DNA from: Rhizobium rhododendri
GTDB lineage: Bacteria; Pseudomonadota; Alphaproteobacteria; Rhizobiales; Rhizobiaceae
Direction: 5' to 3'
Length of the DNA stretch: 64,000 nt
Assembly: GCF_007000325.2 (NCBI RefSeq)
Contig: NZ_CP117267.1
Span: 2,611,001 to 2,675,000 of the forward strand
The notes beneath the pieces are model-generated. The model worked only from the letters and a program-made list of their open reading frames with translations, made no database searches and had not been told where the DNA came from. This document shows positions 61,108-64,000 of this stretch, in pieces; position 1 is the stretch's first letter; every line of letters begins with the position of its first letter. The position numbers were made by a program, and so were the translations under genes.

Positions 61108-61195
61108 AGCAGCTCTGCTATCCGATAGTTTGATGACGCGGAGACCTGTGAAACAATAACGGAAAGATCTGCTATACAGCCCTTCCAACGTAAAA

Positions 61196-61217
61196 CGCCC
61201 GGCTTTGTTGCCGGGCG
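61196..61217 (-). terminator. Rho-independent terminator of dps
   Basis: The 8-bp stem CGCCCGGC / GCCGGGCG has a 6-nt loop, with four A residues on the left for the minus-strand U-tract. It lies about 60 bp after the dps stop. Confidence 0.75.
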
Positions 61218-61278
61218 CGCATGTGCTTTACGGTAATCGGGAAGCGGCCAAATTGCCGGCCGTCCCGGATGCCCCCGA

Positions 61279-61788
61279 TCAGTTCTCGCCGCGGGTTGCT
61301 TCGAACAGGAACCAGGCGCGACGCTCGGCAAAATCCGTCCAGGTGTCGATGACGCCGCTGGTGCCGTTGTCCTTGGCGTCGTCGGCAAGTTCCTTGGCCT
61401 GGCGCAGCGCTTCCACCAGCGAGAGATTGTCGGCATGCAGCTCCTTCAGCATCGCGACCGGCCCAACGAACTCGGCGTCGTTGTCCGAGATCGACTGGTG
61501 ACGCGCGATGTCGCCGACAGAGCGCAGCGTGGTCGCGCCGATCTTGCGGACGCGCTCTGCGATATCGTCTGTCGTGCCGATGATCTGGGCAGCCTGCTCG
61601 TCGAGCATCAGGTGATAATCGCGGAAATGCGGGCCTGACATATGCCAGTGGAAATTCTTGGTCTTCATATACAGCGCGAAGGTGTCCGCGAGGATGCCGT
61701 TCAGCGCATCGGCGACCTTGGTCTTGTCATTACGGCCGAGATCGGTAGGGGTTGCGAGAGCTGCTGAGGATGCATTGTTCTTGGTCAT
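61279..61788 (-). CDS. dps: Dps family DNA-binding ferritin-like protein
   Basis: A 169-residue ferritin-fold protein. The ferroxidase-site residues are visible in TKNFHWHMSGPHFRDYHLMLDEQAAQI (His, His, Asp, Glu), and the family start KTKVADALNGILADTFALYMKTKNFHWH is clear. Dps dodecamers sequester iron and protect DNA from peroxide. The ATG at 61788 has AGAGGAAG just upstream; a longer open frame to 61908 lacks support. It is divergent from zwf. Its promoter must lie in the 318-bp gap, but I see no clear OxyR or EcfG site. Confidence 0.95.
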   Translation of the reverse strand: MTKNNASSAALATPTDLGRNDKTKVADALNGILADTFALYMKTKNFHWHMSGPHFRDYHLMLDEQAAQIIGTTDDIAERVRKIGATTLRSVGDIARHQSISDNDAEFVGPVAMLKELHADNLSLVEALRQAKELADDAKDNGTSGVIDTWTDFAERRAWFLFEATRGEN

Positions 61789-62106
61789 GATCTTCCTCTG
61801 ATATCTTTTGTGCGGACCATCGCCCGCATCGATAAATCTGTCATGTTTTATGTCCGGATATCGGTCGGCAGGCTGCGGGAAGGCAAGCACCGTCGTGCCG
61901 CTTTTCATTCCGGGTGGGCACGCCGATAAGGTCTCGAGAGGGCAAAAGGTTCCTTGACCTCGAGCCTACATCGCCTTGACCTCTGCCGCAACAATGCCAG
62001 CTTTACAAAGCATGCCATGCAGGCACCGGAAAGGTCTTGCAGGCCTTTGACGAAACGATCACAACGAAGCCGCCACCTCCGATTTCCAATCCCCAAGGAA
62101 TTGCCG
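61789..62106. other. 318-bp divergent intergenic region between dps and zwf
   Basis: Two CTTGAC hexamers (about 61954 and 61975) face zwf but lack matching -10 boxes. A GGAAC on the minus strand faces dps but has no CGTT at the EcfG spacing. No small ORF or RNA is supported. Confidence 0.5.
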
Positions 62107-63699
62107 ATGTCTGCAACTGCGCCCGAGATACTGGCCGCCAAGGCCGATGAGACACGCACCACACCCGCGCCGGCCGACCCCTGCGCCATGGTCCTGTTCG
62201 GCGCCGGTGGCGACCTGACCCGCCGCCTGGTCATTCCGGCACTCTATAACCTGCTGCTGTCGAAGACCCTGCCGGACAAATTTGCCCTGATCGGCGTCGA
62301 TCTTGCCGATGGCAACGTCGAGAGCTGGGCCAAACGCCTGCGCGAAATGCTCGAAACTTTCATCGGCAACCGCTCCTCGGATTTCGACATTACTGCCATC
62401 GACGAGGCCGCCTGGGCGACGCTGGTGTCGAAAATGGTCTATATCCAGGGGGACCTGACCAAACCGGACCTTTATGCCGCGATCGGCAAGGCGCTGGATG
62501 CCGCCAAGTCCGGCCATGACACCCAGGGCAACGCCATCTTCTATCTGGCAGTCGCCGGCCAGTTTTTCGGAACCGTCATCGATCAGCTGGGTGCGGCCGG
62601 TCTCGTGACCCAATCTGACGGATCGGATGGCGGGGCGAAGTTCTGGAGACGGGTCGTCATCGAAAAGCCCTTCGGCCACGATCTCGCCTCTTCGCAGGCC
62701 CTGAACGCGCAGATTCTGAAGGTCCTGAAGGAGGATCAGATCTACCGCATCGACCATTTCCTCGGAAAGGAAACGGTGCAGAACATCATGGCCTTCCGCT
62801 TTGCCAATGGCTTCTTCGAGCGCATCTGGAACCGCGATGCCATCGAGCAGGTGCAAATCACCGTGACGGAGACAGTCGGGGTCGAAACGCGCGGCAAATT
62901 CTACGAAAACACCGGCGCCCTGCGCGACATGGTCCCGAACCATCTCTTTACCTTGCTGTCGATGGTGGCAATGGAGCCGCCAACCTCCTTCGACGCCGCC
63001 TCCATCCGTTCGAAAAAGGCGGAAGTGGTCGAAGCCATCCGTCCGTGCCAGCCATCGGAAGCTGTGCGCGGCCAGTACGATGCCGGTTCGGTGCTCGGCA
63101 AGACCGCAGTCCCCTACCGATCCGAGGCCAATGTCGATCCGGCTTCGCGCGTCGAGACCTATGTCGCCATGCAGCTGTCGATCGACAATCCGCGCTGGGA
63201 AGGCGTGCCTTTCTATGTGCGCACCGGCAAGCACCTGACCGAAAGGCGCACCGAGATCGCCATCTCCTTCAAGGCAGCCCCCGGCCAGCCGTTCCACAAG
63301 GAGGGCGAGGCCCCACAGCCAAACTGGCTGGTGCTGCGCACAGCACCCGACGAAGGCATATTTCTGTCGCTGCAGGTCAAGCAGCCCGGCCCGGAAATGG
63401 CGCTTGCCAATGTCGGCATGCTGTTTCGCTACGACGACTGGTTTGCCGATTTCCCGAATGTCGGCTACGAGACGCTGATCTATGACGTGATGGTCGGCGA
63501 CGCCACGCTGTTCATGCGCGCCGACATGGTCGAGCAGGCCTGGCGGGTTGTCCAGCCGTTGCAGGACGCCTGGGCGAAGGAAGAACCCGCCTTCCCGAAC
63601 TACGCCTCGGGCAGCGCCGGTCCGCAAGCATCCGACGATCTCCTCGCCCGCGCCGGCCACGCCTGGCGGACGCTAAAACCCTACGCTCCCAAGACCTGA
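62107..63699 (+). CDS. zwf: Glucose-6-phosphate dehydrogenase
   Basis: The product has 530 residues with nucleotide motif FGAGGDLTRR (31-40), EKPFGHD (186-192) and active site RIDHFLGKE (214-222). It oxidises glucose-6-phosphate to 6-phosphogluconolactone and feeds the Entner-Doudoroff and pentose-phosphate routes. It is about 40 residues longer than typical Zwf: an N-terminal extension of about 25 residues and an insertion near 170. The ATG at 62107 has AAGGAA upstream. The usual rhizobial partners pgl and edd are absent; a terminator-like hairpin follows, so it is monocistronic and may be a paralogue. Confidence 0.93.
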   Translation: MSATAPEILAAKADETRTTPAPADPCAMVLFGAGGDLTRRLVIPALYNLLLSKTLPDKFALIGVDLADGNVESWAKRLREMLETFIGNRSSDFDITAIDEAAWATLVSKMVYIQGDLTKPDLYAAIGKALDAAKSGHDTQGNAIFYLAVAGQFFGTVIDQLGAAGLVTQSDGSDGGAKFWRRVVIEKPFGHDLASSQALNAQILKVLKEDQIYRIDHFLGKETVQNIMAFRFANGFFERIWNRDAIEQVQITVTETVGVETRGKFYENTGALRDMVPNHLFTLLSMVAMEPPTSFDAASIRSKKAEVVEAIRPCQPSEAVRGQYDAGSVLGKTAVPYRSEANVDPASRVETYVAMQLSIDNPRWEGVPFYVRTGKHLTERRTEIAISFKAAPGQPFHKEGEAPQPNWLVLRTAPDEGIFLSLQVKQPGPEMALANVGMLFRYDDWFADFPNVGYETLIYDVMVGDATLFMRADMVEQAWRVVQPLQDAWAKEEPAFPNYASGSAGPQASDDLLARAGHAWRTLKPYAPKT

Positions 63700-63722
63700 A
63701 ACAATCACCCGTAAACAAACCC

Positions 63723-63743
63723 GGGAGGCCGTACTGGCCTCCC
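63723..63743 (+). terminator. Hairpin after zwf
   Basis: A perfect 8-bp stem, GGGAGGCC / GGCCTCCC, with a 5-nt loop starts 23 bp after the zwf stop. No T-tract follows, so it may need Rho or act only as a stabiliser. Confidence 0.55.
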
Positions 63744-63777
63744 CCCGCCTACTCCATGAAACGATAGCGCCCTCGAG

Positions 63778-63802
63778 GGAACGTTCCCCGCGGCAGTCCG
63801 TT
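63778..63802 (+). promoter_or_regulatory. EcfG-type general stress promoter
   Basis: GGAAC (63778-63782), a 16-bp spacer and CGTT (63799-63802) match the general stress response sigma EcfG consensus of rhizobia exactly. Transcription would start near 63809, just before the ribosome-binding site of the small gene at 63828. Confidence 0.8.
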
Positions 63803-63827
63803 GTCCCGCAATTGGAAGGATGTGGCC

Positions 63828-63974
63828 ATGGAATCACGTTTTGGACAACGCCTGATGATGACCCTGATGGTCATCGGCTTCATCATGTCGGCAGCCTATG
63901 CCCTCAGTAGCTCCCGCCACCACAAGGACGCCGAGCCACCCGCAGCCACAGCCGACGCACCCGCCGCGAACTGA
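63828..63974 (+). CDS. 48-residue single-pass membrane peptide under an EcfG-type promoter
   Basis: An ATG at 63828 with GGAAGGA seven bases upstream opens a 48-codon frame. The product has an N-terminal hydrophobic segment (LMMTLMVIGFIMSAAYAL, about 9-26), a short basic turn (SSSRHHKD) and an Ala/Pro-rich tail. It looks like a small membrane protein or a cleaved secreted peptide. No family is recognised. The exact stress promoter upstream suggests it belongs to the general stress regulon. The stop is 26 bp before the window edge. Confidence 0.7.
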   Translation: MESRFGQRLMMTLMVIGFIMSAAYALSSSRHHKDAEPPAATADAPAAN

Positions 63975-64000
63975 ACATTCGCCTGCGACCTGTCGCAGCC

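Noticed and set aside
61789..62106. EcfG promoter for dps
   Set aside because: GGAAC is present on the minus strand, but no CGTT lies at 16-17 bp spacing; the closest is CCTT at 17 bp.
62059..63660. 533-codon minus-strand frame opposite zwf
   Set aside because: It mirrors zwf, whose catalytic motifs are intact.

Overview
The window looks like chromosomal DNA of an alphaproteobacterium in the Rhizobiaceae (Rhizobium/Agrobacterium group). The evidence is the block murA - DUF2948 - hisD - UPF0262 - low-MW phosphatase - infA - maf - yacG - tRNA-Phe, an rkpK-type UDP-glucose dehydrogenase, a BA14K protein, RIME-like palindromic repeats, a GGAAC-N16-CGTT (EcfG-type) promoter and a high-GC base composition. 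I see no transposase, phage gene, rRNA or CRISPR array. Two tRNAs are present: Phe(GAA) and Thr(GGT).

Layout. 1-0.9 kb: a SorC-type sugar regulator cut by the left edge, and a FucU-type mutarotase. 1.2-4.9 kb: an OmpR-type two-component pair, then a ROK sugar kinase overlapping cutC. 5-7.5 kb: an unknown membrane-anchored protein and rkpK. 7.6-9.7 kb: a KTSC protein and a DHA2 transporter. 9.8-14.5 kb: the stress operon prkA - DUF444 - spoVR. 14.5-17.4 kb: an intergenic region with an orphan plus-strand terminator, an aldehyde dehydrogenase and a BA14K protein. 17.5-23.7 kb: the conserved translation, histidine and cell-wall block, bounded by tRNA-Phe and tRNA-Thr. 23.8-28.4 kb: a GT25 glycosyltransferase, a polyol dehydrogenase, and a DHA1 transporter divergent from a TetR regulator. 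28.6-33.6 kb: an RND pump operon (tetR - adaptor - pump) behind a perfect 23-bp inverted repeat. 33.8-34.2 kb: OsmC.

34.5-43.8 kb is a self-contained catabolic locus. A GntR-led minus-strand operon (GntR, DUF3830, TIGR04076, aldo/keto reductase, SnoaL-like, Liv-type binding protein) is divergent from livG-livF-livH-livM and an FAD amine oxidase-like gene. The substrate is unknown. This is the best candidate for an undescribed pathway.

43.9-51.4 kb is stress-related: an ECF sigma / anti-sigma / Bax-inhibitor-1 operon with its own candidate ECF promoter, a bestrophin, exported MsrA and MsrB, SlyX, and a YdeP-type molybdopterin oxidoreductase. 51.4-56.6 kb is a metallophosphoesterase plus Ugp-like ABC importer cassette behind a near-consensus Pho box, so probably a PhoB-controlled phosphodiester scavenging operon. 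56.8-64 kb carries a secreted protein of unknown function, RIME repeats, a second aldehyde dehydrogenase, an MscS channel fused to a cyclic-nucleotide-binding domain, dps, a zwf without pgl/edd, and a 48-residue membrane peptide gene behind a textbook general-stress promoter.

All assignments come from reading the sequence. No database search was run. Start sites were chosen from Shine-Dalgarno placement, overlap with neighbours and known family N-termini.
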